A stretch of 64,000 nucleotides of DNA from CAZSDU01 sp963662525 (GTDB taxonomy: Bacteria > Bacteroidota > Bacteroidia > Bacteroidales > FEN-979), in assembly GCA_963662525.1 (NCBI GenBank), contig OY759717.1, positions 558,001 through 622,000 on the forward strand, given 5' to 3'. The notes below the pieces were generated by a model that was not told the DNA's origin, did not search any database, and worked only from the letters and a program-made list of their open reading frames with translations. The number at the start of each line of letters is the position of its first letter. The first letter of the stretch is position 1. The translations under genes were made by a program, and so were the position numbers. Shown in pieces: positions 26,345 through 35,450 of this stretch.

Positions 26345-27733
26345 ATGAACTACGATATCATCATTATAGGGAGTGGCCCTGGCGGATATGTTGCCGCTAT
26401 CCGTGCTGCACAACTGGGATTTTCAGTCGGGGTTGTGGAAAGGGCTGAACTCGGAGGTATCTGCCTGAACTGGGGGTGTATCCCGACCAAAGCACTCTTA
26501 AAAAGCGCCCAGGTTTTTCAATACATTCAGCATGCCTCTGACTACGGGATTATTTCCGGGGAAGCACAAGCTGATTTTCCTGCCATGATCAAGCGTAGCC
26601 GGGAGGTTGCTGATTCCATGAGCAAGGGCATTCAGTTCCTTTTCAAGAAGAACAAAATCGAACATATCAAAGGCTTCGGGAAAGTGAAGCCAGGGAAAGT
26701 CGTTGAAGTAACGGATGAAAACGGACTTATAACATCCTTTTCCGCCAATCATATTATTCTTGCCACGGGTGCACGATCAAAGGAGCTTCCAAACCTCCAA
26801 CAGGATGGTAAAAAGATCATCGGTTACCGGGAAGCCATGACCCTATCTCAGCAGCCAAAAAGCATGGTGGTTGTCGGTTCCGGCGCCATCGGTTCCGAAT
26901 TCGCCTACTTCTATCATTCCATCGGTACCAAAGTGACCCTTGTTGAAGTATTGCCTAACATTGTACCTGTTGAAGATGAAGAAATATCCAAGAACCTCGA
27001 ACGTTCCTTCAAAAAGTCGGGGATGAAAGTATTGACAGGTGTTTCAGTGGAATCTGTTGATACCCAAGGGGAAGGATGCAAAGTGATGGTTAAGACCAAG
27101 AAAGGTGATGAGGTAATTGAATGCGATCTCGTGCTTTCCGCAGTGGGTATCGCCACCAACCTGGAGGGACTCGGACTCGAAGAAACCAGAATTCTGACAG
27201 AACGAGGCAAGGTAGTCGTTGATGATTATTATAAAACCAATATTGAAGGCTATTATGCCATCGGTGATATTGTTAAAGGTCCTGCTCTGGCGCATGTTGC
27301 TTCTCATGAAGGGATCATCTGCATGGAAAAGATCAAGGGGATGCATGTTGAACCACTGGATTACGGGAATATTCCAGGCTGCACTTACACCCATCCCGAA
27401 ATTGCTTCTGTTGGTATGACAGAAAAAGCCGCGCGTGATGCAGGATACGAGGTGCTGGTTGGCAAATTTCCCTTCACAGCTTCAGGAAAAGCTACAGCAG
27501 CCGGTTCCCGCGATGGATTTATCAAGGTGATATTCGATGCCAGATATGGAGAATGGCTGGGTGCCCATATGATCGGTGAAAATGTAACGGAAATGATAGC
27601 CGAAGTCGTGGTTGCACGGAAACTGGAAACAACAGGCCGTGAGATTATTGAAGCAATTCATCCTCATCCAACCATGAGTGAAGCCATCATGGAAGCGGTG
27701 GCCCAGGCTTATAATGAGTGCATTCACCTATAA
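26345..27733 (+). CDS. lpdA: Dihydrolipoamide dehydrogenase (E3/L-protein)
   Basis: 462 residues. It reoxidises dihydrolipoyl groups of 2-oxoacid dehydrogenases and of the glycine cleavage H-protein, passing electrons to NAD+. It has the FAD-binding GSGPGGYVAA (residues 10-19), the redox disulfide Cys40/Cys45 in GGICLNWGCIPTK, the NAD-binding VVVGSGAIGSEFA, and the C-terminal catalytic His/Glu motif HPHPTMSEA. Proximity to gcvP suggests service to glycine cleavage, though other complexes may share it. A TATCTTTTG at 26305, one base longer than the -7 consensus, lies upstream. Confidence 0.96.
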   Translation: MNYDIIIIGSGPGGYVAAIRAAQLGFSVGVVERAELGGICLNWGCIPTKALLKSAQVFQYIQHASDYGIISGEAQADFPAMIKRSREVADSMSKGIQFLFKKNKIEHIKGFGKVKPGKVVEVTDENGLITSFSANHIILATGARSKELPNLQQDGKKIIGYREAMTLSQQPKSMVVVGSGAIGSEFAYFYHSIGTKVTLVEVLPNIVPVEDEEISKNLERSFKKSGMKVLTGVSVESVDTQGEGCKVMVKTKKGDEVIECDLVLSAVGIATNLEGLGLEETRILTERGKVVVDDYYKTNIEGYYAIGDIVKGPALAHVASHEGIICMEKIKGMHVEPLDYGNIPGCTYTHPEIASVGMTEKAARDAGYEVLVGKFPFTASGKATAAGSRDGFIKVIFDARYGEWLGAHMIGENVTEMIAEVVVARKLETTGREIIEAIHPHPTMSEAIMEAVAQAYNECIHL

Positions 27734-27756
27734 ATGTAAGAATGCAAGAATGCAAG
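27733..27756. repeat. 8-bp tandem repeat, unit AATGCAAG
   Basis: Three copies (AATGTAAG, AATGCAAG, AATGCAAG) begin at the last base of the lpdA stop codon; decayed relatives (ATTTAC, AAATGCACG) follow to about 27772. Same period as the repeat at 24008 but unrelated sequence. Confidence 0.8.
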
Positions 27757-27789
27757 AATTTACAAATGCACGAATAGAAAAGATTTTCA

Positions 27790-28332
27790 ATGGAAATTAT
27801 AAAGACGAAACTGGAGGGGTTGTGGATCATCAAGCCGGCGGTTTTTGAGGATGAGCGCGGGTATTTCTTCGAATCCTTTAACCAGGATAAATTCCTGGAA
27901 GCCGGGATTGATGTGAAATTTCTCCAGGATAATGAATCCAAATCCCGGAAGGGAGTACTCAGGGGATTACACTTTCAGAATCCGCCATCTGCCCAGGGCA
28001 AACTGGTCAGGGTGATGCGTGGTTCTGTGCTGGATGTTGCTGTTGATATTCGTGCTAAATCACCAACATACGGAAAATGGGAATCCATTGTATTATCCGG
28101 GCAGAACAAATGGATGTACTGGATCCCTCCCGGATTTGCCCATGGATTTGTGACCCTGGAAGATGAAACCATCTTTTTTTATAAATGCACCAATGTATAT
28201 AATAAAGGATCGGAAGGCAGTATTGTATGGAATGATCCGGACCTGAATATCGATTGGGGTGTGAAAAACCCGATCATCTCTGATAAAGACAAGACCGGCC
28301 CGGAATTCAAAAACTTCATCAGTAAATTCTGA
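27790..28332 (+). CDS. rfbC: dTDP-4-dehydrorhamnose 3,5-epimerase
   Basis: 180 residues, the usual length. It converts dTDP-4-keto-6-deoxyglucose to the L-rhamnose precursor for cell-surface polysaccharide. The catalytic base is His61 in GVLRGLHFQ; the substrate-binding RVMRGSVLDVAVDIR and the Tyr-containing WMYWIPPGFAHGF are present. The other dTDP-rhamnose genes (rfbA, rfbB, rfbD) are not in this window, which is unusual since they commonly cluster. The gene stands between lpdA and a lytic transglycosylase. Confidence 0.95.
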   Translation: MEIIKTKLEGLWIIKPAVFEDERGYFFESFNQDKFLEAGIDVKFLQDNESKSRKGVLRGLHFQNPPSAQGKLVRVMRGSVLDVAVDIRAKSPTYGKWESIVLSGQNKWMYWIPPGFAHGFVTLEDETIFFYKCTNVYNKGSEGSIVWNDPDLNIDWGVKNPIISDKDKTGPEFKNFISKF

Positions 28333-28369
28333 CGATCAGTCCCGGCCATTAACCTATGAATAATCTCCC

Positions 28370-29371
28370 ATGAAGAAAAGAAATGTCTATATCATTTTCG
28401 CTTTCAGTATCATATTTATTTTACTTGCCGGCATTCTTGCCTTCGTTGAAATACAAAACAACGACAAGGAATATCAGCAGCTTTTCATGCGACATACTAA
28501 AATATTTAGTCCGGAAGTCCCGATGAAAGCAGATTTCGCGGGAGAAAAAGCTCCACTTGACCTCTTTTATATCAAGGAAGGATTTGGTCGGGAAATCATG
28601 GCCGGGACCTTTATGCATTCTTCCACCAACCTTATGTTTAAACGTGCTTACCGGTGGTTTCCTGTCATTGAGCCCATTCTCAAAAAGAATAATATCCCCG
28701 ACGATTTTAAATTTATAGCCGCGGTTGAAAGTAATTTTGCAAATGTTACCTCCCCTTCAGGAGCTGAGGGATTCTGGCAATTTATCAAGATCACAGGTCA
28801 GAAATACGGACTGGAGATCAATGCTGAAGTGGATGAACGTTATAATCTTGAAAAAGCTACGGAAGCTGCCTGCAAATATTTTAAGGATGCCTATAAAGTA
28901 TATAAAAACTGGACACTGGTGGCAGCATCCTATAACCGCGGCGTGGATGGTATCAATAAAGCTCTTGAAAAACAAAGGGTTTCTTCCTATTATGATTTGT
29001 ATTTAAATGATGAAACATCCCGCTATGTATTCAGGATACTTGCCTTCAAAGAAGTTTATAATCACCCAACCCATTATGGTTTTTATCTCCGTGAAAAAGA
29101 CTTTTATCCGCAGATCCCGTGCAAACTGCTGCCCATCGACAGCAGTATTACCAGCCTGCCGGATTTTGCTATTAAAATGAAGGTCAATTACCGTATATTG
29201 AGAGAATTAAATCCCTGGATACAAGGCTACACCCTGCCGAATAAATCGAAAAAGATTTATGTATTTCTTTTTCCCAAAGAAGGAGGAATGAGTTATGAAA
29301 ATCTTTTAAAGAAAATACCGTTGAGGGAGACTTTCTTTCACGACACACTTAAATTGAACGAAGTCCATTGA
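28370..29371 (+). CDS. Membrane-anchored lytic transglycosylase, MltD/Slt type
   Basis: 333 residues. An N-terminal membrane helix (residues 7-27) is followed by a goose-type lysozyme-like domain (about 95-225). The catalytic Glu120 is in AAVESNFANVTSPSGAEGFW, and the ASYNRGVDGINKAL segment completes the SLT signature. The C-terminal region (YRILRELNPWIQGYTLP) is LysM-like. It should cleave peptidoglycan glycan strands from the periplasmic side. It is 22 bp upstream of uvrA. Confidence 0.9.
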   Translation: MKKRNVYIIFAFSIIFILLAGILAFVEIQNNDKEYQQLFMRHTKIFSPEVPMKADFAGEKAPLDLFYIKEGFGREIMAGTFMHSSTNLMFKRAYRWFPVIEPILKKNNIPDDFKFIAAVESNFANVTSPSGAEGFWQFIKITGQKYGLEINAEVDERYNLEKATEAACKYFKDAYKVYKNWTLVAASYNRGVDGINKALEKQRVSSYYDLYLNDETSRYVFRILAFKEVYNHPTHYGFYLREKDFYPQIPCKLLPIDSSITSLPDFAIKMKVNYRILRELNPWIQGYTLPNKSKKIYVFLFPKEGGMSYENLLKKIPLRETFFHDTLKLNEVH

Positions 29372-29393
29372 ACCTGTTGAACTATCCTAACTA

Positions 29394-32219
29394 GTGGAAG
29401 AGAATCTCGAAGTTTTTGGTGCAAGGGTTCATAATCTGAAGAATATAGACCTGATCATTCCGCGAAACAAACTGGTCGTTCTTACCGGTTTGAGCGGTAG
29501 TGGCAAATCGTCGCTTGCTTTCGACACAATTTATGCTGAAGGGCAGAGACGATACATGGAGACGTTTTCTGCATATGCCAGACAGTTTATCGGTAATCTT
29601 GAACGACCTGATGTTGACAAAATAAGTGGATTAAGTCCTGTCATCTCTATTGAGCAAAAATCAACTAACCGTAACCCGAGATCCACGGTTGGGACGATTA
29701 CCGAGATCTATGATTTCATGCGATTGCTGTATGCCCGTGTTGCGGATGCCTATTCATACGTAAGCGGGGAAAAAATGGTCAGATATAGTGAACAACAGAT
29801 CGTTGATCTCATCCTCTCCCATTACAGCGGGAAGACCATTATGATCCTATCACCGGTAATTAAAGGACGGAAGGGCCATTACAGGGAATTATTTGAACAG
29901 ATCAGAAAGCAGGGATTCCTGAATATAAGGATTGACGGTGAAATACGGGAACTTGTACACGGCCTTCAACTGGACCGATATAAGGTGCACGACATAGAAA
30001 TCGTAATTGACCAGATAAGCATCAAAACGAGAACCGGTCAGCGCCTGAACAGTTCTATTGCCATGGCCATGAAGCATGGTAAAGGCACACTGATGATCAT
30101 CGATACTTCCAGTGAACAGGTAAGGCATTACAGCCGACTGCTCATGTGCCCGACTTCCGGGATTTCTTATAATGAACCAGAACCCAATACTTTTTCCTTT
30201 AATTCCCCCTATGGCGCCTGTCAGAAATGTAACGGGCTGGGAACCATTACCGAAATTGACATCCGTAAGATCATTCCCAATCGATCTATAAGCATCAAAA
30301 AAGGAGGGATCGTACCCCTTGGCGAATACAAAAACAACTGGATATTCAAGCAAATGGAGGCTATAGGCGAAAAATACGGATTTACGATCAATACTCCAAT
30401 TGAAGAAATTCCTGAGCAAGCCATCAACATTATCCTCAATGGCTCTGAGGAGATCTTCAAAGTCAAAAACGATTACCTGGGCATTACTTCCACCTATGCC
30501 CTGAATTTTGAAGGAGTCGTCAGTTTTATCAATGCCCAGCATGCTGAATCTTCCCCCGCCGGGGTGATGAAATGGGTGAGCAGTTTCATGAATAAACTCA
30601 CCTGTCCTGAATGTAACGGCTACCGGTTAAAGAAAGAATCCCTGCAGTTTAAAATCTTTAATAAGACGATTGCTGATCTGGCCAATACCGACCTTGTGAA
30701 TTTATCGGCCTGGTTTGAAGATCTGCCCAATCATCTGGATGAACGCCAGCAAACCATCGCCTATGAAATCATACGGGAAATAAAAAACCGTATCGGCTTT
30801 TTACTGGATGTCGGTATCGGATACCTTACCCTCAATCGGACTGCCAGAAGTCTTTCGGGAGGAGAAAGCCAGAGAATCAGGCTGGCTACCCAGATCGGAT
30901 CAAGACTGGTCGGTGTTCTGTATATCCTGGATGAACCGAGTATCGGTTTGCATCAACATGATAATCTCAGGCTGATCAACGCATTGAAAAGTCTGAGGGA
31001 TACAGGAAATTCGGTGATCGTTGTGGAACATGACCAGGAGACCATATTGTCTGCCGATCACGTCATTGATATTGGTCCCGGCGCCGGTGTTCACGGAGGT
31101 AGGATTGTAGCCCAGGGAACTCCTGCCGAAATCATGCTGAATAATCACCTGACCGGCCAATACCTCAGTGGGAAAAAGAAAATCGAGGTACCTGCCAGTC
31201 GACGCCAGGGTAATGGAAAGGGGTTGTTGTTAAAAGGAGCGGTTGGCAACAACCTTAAATCCATTGATCTTAACTTACCGCTGGGTAAGCTGATCTGCAT
31301 TACAGGGCTTTCCGGCAGCGGAAAATCATCCCTGATCAATGAAACATTATATCCCATTTTAAGTCAGCATTTTTATAAATCCGATCAGAAACCCCTGGCG
31401 TATAAATCGATCTCTGGTATTGAGCATATCGATAAGGTCATTGAAATCGATCAGTCACCAATTGGCAGGACCCCCCGGTCCAATCCGGCAACCTACACCA
31501 AGGTATTTGACGAAATCCGAAAATTATTTGCCTCATTGCCGGAATCGAAAATCAGGGGTTATCTTCCAGGACGGTTCTCATTTAATGTCAGGGGAGGGCG
31601 ATGCGAAACATGCAAAGGAGCCGGACTCCGGGTCATTGAGATGAACTTCCTGCCGGATGTATATGTACTCTGTGAAACCTGCCAGGGGAAACGATATAAC
31701 CGGGAAACTCTGGAAGTACGGTATAAAGGGAAATCCATCAATGATGTGCTCAACATGACGATCGAGCAGTCCGTTGAGTTTTTTGAACATATCCCGATGA
31801 TCCTGCATAAAATAAAGACGATGAACGAAGTCGGACTGGGATATATTACACTCGGCCAGCAATCTACCACACTTTCCGGGGGTGAAGCCCAGCGGGTAAA
31901 ACTAGCCACGGAACTGTCAAAGACCGATACTGGAAACACTCTTTACATTCTTGATGAACCTACGACAGGCCTGCATTTCGAAGATGTCAAAGTGCTGCTT
32001 CAGGTACTGAATAAACTCGTGGACAAGGGAAATACGGTACTGGTGATTGAACATAACCTGGAAGTGATCAAGGTTGCAGATCATATTATCGACCTTGGGC
32101 CTGAAGGAGGTGAACGCGGAGGAAAGATCATCTGTGAAGGAAAACCCGAAGAAATTATATTACATCCTGAAAGCTATACTGCACTTTATCTGAAATCAAT
32201 ACTAAATTGCAGATCATAA
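29394..32219 (+). CDS. uvrA: Excinuclease ABC subunit A
   Basis: 941 residues, starting at GTG 29394. UvrA is the damage-sensing ATPase of nucleotide excision repair and loads UvrB. The first Walker A is GLSGSGKSSLAF (residues 32-43); the second is in the half that begins near residue 600 (GLSGSGKSSLINE). ABC signatures SLSGGESQR and TLSGGEAQR are both present. Zinc modules: CQKCNGLG, CPECNGY and CETCKGAG ... CETCQGKRY. In the first module the expected CPxC partner reads CPTS, leaving an incomplete cysteine set. uvrB and uvrC are not nearby. Confidence 0.96.
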   Translation: MEENLEVFGARVHNLKNIDLIIPRNKLVVLTGLSGSGKSSLAFDTIYAEGQRRYMETFSAYARQFIGNLERPDVDKISGLSPVISIEQKSTNRNPRSTVGTITEIYDFMRLLYARVADAYSYVSGEKMVRYSEQQIVDLILSHYSGKTIMILSPVIKGRKGHYRELFEQIRKQGFLNIRIDGEIRELVHGLQLDRYKVHDIEIVIDQISIKTRTGQRLNSSIAMAMKHGKGTLMIIDTSSEQVRHYSRLLMCPTSGISYNEPEPNTFSFNSPYGACQKCNGLGTITEIDIRKIIPNRSISIKKGGIVPLGEYKNNWIFKQMEAIGEKYGFTINTPIEEIPEQAINIILNGSEEIFKVKNDYLGITSTYALNFEGVVSFINAQHAESSPAGVMKWVSSFMNKLTCPECNGYRLKKESLQFKIFNKTIADLANTDLVNLSAWFEDLPNHLDERQQTIAYEIIREIKNRIGFLLDVGIGYLTLNRTARSLSGGESQRIRLATQIGSRLVGVLYILDEPSIGLHQHDNLRLINALKSLRDTGNSVIVVEHDQETILSADHVIDIGPGAGVHGGRIVAQGTPAEIMLNNHLTGQYLSGKKKIEVPASRRQGNGKGLLLKGAVGNNLKSIDLNLPLGKLICITGLSGSGKSSLINETLYPILSQHFYKSDQKPLAYKSISGIEHIDKVIEIDQSPIGRTPRSNPATYTKVFDEIRKLFASLPESKIRGYLPGRFSFNVRGGRCETCKGAGLRVIEMNFLPDVYVLCETCQGKRYNRETLEVRYKGKSINDVLNMTIEQSVEFFEHIPMILHKIKTMNEVGLGYITLGQQSTTLSGGEAQRVKLATELSKTDTGNTLYILDEPTTGLHFEDVKVLLQVLNKLVDKGNTVLVIEHNLEVIKVADHIIDLGPEGGERGGKIICEGKPEEIILHPESYTALYLKSILNCRS

Positions 32220-32230
32220 TCATATTTACC

Positions 32231-32238
32231 TAACTTTG
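32231..32238 (+). promoter_or_regulatory. Putative -7 box for the LOG-rsfS-ftsH unit
   Basis: TAACTTTG matches TAnnTTTG, 20 bases before ATG 32259, with an ATTG 21 bases upstream as a weak -33 element. Confidence 0.4.
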
Positions 32239-32258
32239 ATACAAATTTTCTCCCTGTT

Positions 32259-32969
32259 ATGGAAAGCAAAGAGATAGAAATGTTAAAGGAATCGTTCCAT
32301 CAAAAAACCTGGTCGGAAACGATCAGCTATGATACCTGGGAAATTCTTAAGGTAATGTCGGAAATGGTAGAAGGTTTTGAGAAATTAAGCAAAATAGGGC
32401 CATGCGTCTCCATTTTTGGTTCAGCCAGAACAGATGAAAACAGCCGTTATTTCAAGCTTACCGAGGAAATTGCCTACCTGCTCACCAAGCACGGATTTGG
32501 TATCATTACCGGAGGTGGACGCGGAATTATGGAAGCAGCCAATAAAGGGGCACATTTTGCTGGTGGGAAATCAGTGGGGCTGAACATCGCCTTGCCTTTC
32601 GAACAAAAACCCAATCCCTTCATCGACTCCAATAAGCTACTCACATTCAATTATTTTTATGTCCGAAAAACCATGTTCATGCGCTATTCCATGGGATTTA
32701 TTGCCATGCCTGGCGGATTCGGGACACTCGACGAACTGACGGAAGCCATCACCCTGATCCAGACTCAAAAACTGGCCAAGTTCCCCATTGTCCTTGTCAG
32801 CCGGGCATACTGGTCTGGCTTGATCCAATGGATAACCGAGCGGGTATTAGAGGAGAAAAACATACATAAGGAAGATCTGGAAATCTTTAAGGTAGTCGAT
32901 ACTGCCGAGGAGGCCGTTAAATATATCGCTGAGTTCTATGAATCTTATGCCTTAAAACCAAACTTTTAA
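32259..32969 (+). CDS. LOG family protein (nucleoside 5'-monophosphate phosphoribohydrolase type)
   Basis: 236 residues. The LOG/YgdH signature is complete: TGGGRGIMEAANKGA and MPGGFGTLDELTE. Family enzymes hydrolyse AMP or cytokinin nucleotides to base plus ribose 5-phosphate. In bacteria that make no cytokinins they probably act on ordinary nucleotides. An extra N-terminal helical segment (residues 1-45) precedes the Rossmann-like core. It opens a plus-strand run with rsfS and ftsH. Confidence 0.92.
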   Translation: MESKEIEMLKESFHQKTWSETISYDTWEILKVMSEMVEGFEKLSKIGPCVSIFGSARTDENSRYFKLTEEIAYLLTKHGFGIITGGGRGIMEAANKGAHFAGGKSVGLNIALPFEQKPNPFIDSNKLLTFNYFYVRKTMFMRYSMGFIAMPGGFGTLDELTEAITLIQTQKLAKFPIVLVSRAYWSGLIQWITERVLEEKNIHKEDLEIFKVVDTAEEAVKYIAEFYESYALKPNF

Positions 32970-32974
32970 TTGCT

Positions 32975-32982
32975 TATTTTTG
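32975..32982 (+). promoter_or_regulatory. Putative -7 box before rsfS
   Basis: TATTTTTG matches TAnnTTTG and lies in the 32-bp gap between the LOG gene and rsfS, 19 bases before ATG 33002. No good -33 element is seen. Confidence 0.3.
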
Positions 32983-33001
32983 CACTTTTAGAAATCCATG
33001 C

Positions 33002-33379
33002 ATGCCAAGAAAAAAGCAAAAGAGTCCCTTCGAGATATTGACCGATACCATTGGTGAGGCGATGCTTGAAAAACAAGCGAGACAACCCGTCCTGTTAGAT
33101 TTTTCCAAAATCGGAGGAACTGTCAGCGATGCCTTTGTGGTTTGCCACGGAAATTCCCGTATCCAGGTGGAAGCCATTGCTGAAAATGTGATTATGGAAG
33201 TCAAGAAAATTACCGGTTTCAATCCTTGGCATAAGGAAGGCTACGAAAATGCGGAATGGATTTTGATCGACTATAGCGACGCCGTGGTCCATATTTTCCA
33301 GGAAGAACGCCGGAAGTTCTATAATCTAGAGCAATTGTGGGCAGATGCGGAAATCACGAAGATTTCCGAAAAAAAGTAG
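33002..33379 (+). CDS. rsfS: Ribosomal silencing factor
   Basis: 125 residues. RsfS binds ribosomal protein L14 and prevents subunit joining in starvation. Typical segments: LLDFSKIGGTVSDAFVVCHG, ENVIMEVKKITGFNPWHKEG, WILIDYSDAVVHIF and the C-terminal FYNLEQLWADAE. Length and order match the family. It is 30 bp upstream of ftsH, a neighbourhood I recognise in Bacteroidota. Confidence 0.95.
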   Translation: MPRKKQKSPFEILTDTIGEAMLEKQARQPVLLDFSKIGGTVSDAFVVCHGNSRIQVEAIAENVIMEVKKITGFNPWHKEGYENAEWILIDYSDAVVHIFQEERRKFYNLEQLWADAEITKISEKK

Positions 33380-33409
33380 AAATAATTTTAGCACCCGGAA
33401 TCAGACATA

Positions 33410-35434
33410 ATGGCAGACAAAGAACCAAAATTCACACCTCCCAAAGGAAAGAAGATAAAATTTAGTTTTTATTGGATTTATGCAATACTTGCAATCGTTT
33501 TCATTGCCATTCAGTATTTCAATTATTCCAATCCTGTGAAAGAAATTACATGGAACCGGCTGGAAGAAATGTTGCTGAAACAGGATGTTGATAAAATTGT
33601 GATCGTCAACAAGGAGAAAGCTGAAATTTATATAAAGAAAACGAAACTCCAGTCGGATACAGCCTATAAGGATTTTTCCAAACGAAGCTTCGGGAGTTCG
33701 TCCACCTCTGCCAATCCTCAGTTCTTTTACCAGGTAGGATCTGAAGAAATTTTCCGTGGCGACCTGAAAGATACCCGCGACAGCATGGTAGTAAGGATGG
33801 TAAGAGACAGCATTGCAGTTGCTAAAATTCAGGAATTTAAAAAACAATACCCTTATCCTCCTTCCACCGATACCCGGAAAGATGTTTTCGGAGACATTTT
33901 CAGTTATATCTTCCCGATCCTTTTGCTGGTCGGAGCCTGGTTCCTGATCATGCGCTTCATGAGTAAAGGAGGCGGAGGCGGTGGCCAGATTTTTAATATA
34001 GGAAAATCCAAAGCCCAGCTTTTTGATAAAGATACCAGCGTAAGCATTACCTTCAATGATGTTGCAGGACTGGAAGAAGCCAAGGTGGAAGTCATGGAAA
34101 TCGTGGATTTCCTCAAGAATCCATCAAAATACACCAACCTGGGTGGGAAAATACCCAAGGGAGCGCTTCTTGTCGGTCCCCCGGGTACGGGTAAAACCTT
34201 ACTGGCCAAAGCCGTTGCCGGCGAAGCCAAGGTTCCGTTTTTCTCCATCTCGGGATCAGATTTTGTTGAAATGTTTGTTGGTGTAGGCGCTTCCCGGGTG
34301 CGGGATCTTTTCCGCCAGGCTAAAGAAAAAGCGCCCTGTATCATCTTTATCGATGAAATTGATGCCATTGGCCGTGCCCGCGGAAGAAATGCCATAACCG
34401 GAGCCAACGATGAACGAGAAAATACCCTGAACCAGTTGCTTACCGAAATGGATGGTTTTGGCACGAATGCAGGGGTTATCATTTTAGCAGCCACCAACAG
34501 GGCAGATATCCTCGACCGTGCTTTAATGCGTGCCGGAAGGTTCGACCGCCAGATCCATGTTGAATTGCCTGACCTTGAAGAAAGAAAAGCCATCTTTAAG
34601 GTTCACCTGAAGCCTCTTAAACTTGATCCGGGACTGGATATCGATTTCCTGGCCAAGCAAACGCCTGGATTCTCGGGAGCCGATATCGCCAATGTATGTA
34701 ATGAGTCAGCCTTGATCGCCGCGAGAAAAAATAAAATCATCATCGAAAAACAAGACTTTCTGGATGCCATCGACCGCATCATCGGAGGACTTGAAAAAAG
34801 AAATAAAATCATTTCAGCTCACGAAAAGAAAGTCATCGCTTATCATGAATCAGGTCATGCTGCCGTAAGTTGGTTGCTAGAACATGCCCATCCACTGGTC
34901 AAGGTGACTATTGTCCCCCGGGGAAAAGCCCTTGGTGCAGCATGGTACTTACCGGAAGAAAGGCAGATCACCACTTTCGAGCAGATGTTCGATGAAATCA
35001 CTGCTGCAGTTGGCGGCCGTGCTTCCGAACTGATCTTTTTCGATAAAGTATCTACCGGAGCCCTGAATGATCTTGAAAAAGTAACGAAACAAGCCTATGC
35101 CATGGTAGTTTATTTCGGTTTGAATAAAGCCATAGGAAATGTCAGCTATTATGATTCTTCTGGACAGAATGAATATTCATTCCAGAAACCTTTCAGCGAA
35201 AAAACGGCTGAAACCATAGACCAGGAAGTAAGGACAATCGTTGAGAATGCTTACGAACGTGCCAAAAAGATTATTTTAGAGAACAAAGAGAAACTGGAAT
35301 CATTGGCCAATCTTCTCCTCGAAAGGGAGGTTATTTTCAGAGAAGACCTGGAAGTGATTTTTGGCAAGCGTCCGTTTGAAAAAGAAGAAGAGGTGAAGAA
35401 ACTAAAACCGGAAAATCCTGCTTTAACTGCTTAA
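33410..35434 (+). CDS. ftsH: ATP-dependent zinc metalloprotease FtsH
   Basis: 674 residues. It degrades misassembled membrane proteins and selected cytosolic regulators. Two membrane helices (residues about 20-38 and 163-185) flank a periplasmic domain. The AAA domain has Walker A GPPGTGKT (256-263), Walker B IIFIDEIDAIG and the second region of homology with NRADILDRALMRAGRFDRQ. The zinc-binding HESGH is at 479-483. A Gly-rich linker (KGGGGGGQIF) follows the second helix. Spacing to the LUD gene is 16 bp. Confidence 0.98.
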   Translation: MADKEPKFTPPKGKKIKFSFYWIYAILAIVFIAIQYFNYSNPVKEITWNRLEEMLLKQDVDKIVIVNKEKAEIYIKKTKLQSDTAYKDFSKRSFGSSSTSANPQFFYQVGSEEIFRGDLKDTRDSMVVRMVRDSIAVAKIQEFKKQYPYPPSTDTRKDVFGDIFSYIFPILLLVGAWFLIMRFMSKGGGGGGQIFNIGKSKAQLFDKDTSVSITFNDVAGLEEAKVEVMEIVDFLKNPSKYTNLGGKIPKGALLVGPPGTGKTLLAKAVAGEAKVPFFSISGSDFVEMFVGVGASRVRDLFRQAKEKAPCIIFIDEIDAIGRARGRNAITGANDERENTLNQLLTEMDGFGTNAGVIILAATNRADILDRALMRAGRFDRQIHVELPDLEERKAIFKVHLKPLKLDPGLDIDFLAKQTPGFSGADIANVCNESALIAARKNKIIIEKQDFLDAIDRIIGGLEKRNKIISAHEKKVIAYHESGHAAVSWLLEHAHPLVKVTIVPRGKALGAAWYLPEERQITTFEQMFDEITAAVGGRASELIFFDKVSTGALNDLEKVTKQAYAMVVYFGLNKAIGNVSYYDSSGQNEYSFQKPFSEKTAETIDQEVRTIVENAYERAKKIILENKEKLESLANLLLEREVIFREDLEVIFGKRPFEKEEEVKKLKPENPALTA

Positions 35435-35450
35435 TCTTTGAGTCGAATTC

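Noticed and set aside
26186..26413. N-terminal extension of the PLP lyase
   Set aside because: It overlaps the divergent lpdA start and the promoter-like box at 26213; known family members start near MKKDPSTR-like sequence.
29889..30542. 217-codon minus-strand open frame inside uvrA
   Set aside because: It is fully antisense to a conserved part of uvrA, has no family likeness, and is explained by codon bias of the opposite strand.
33904..34593. 229-codon minus-strand open frame inside ftsH
   Set aside because: Antisense to the AAA domain; Ser/Pro-rich composition is typical of a shadow frame.
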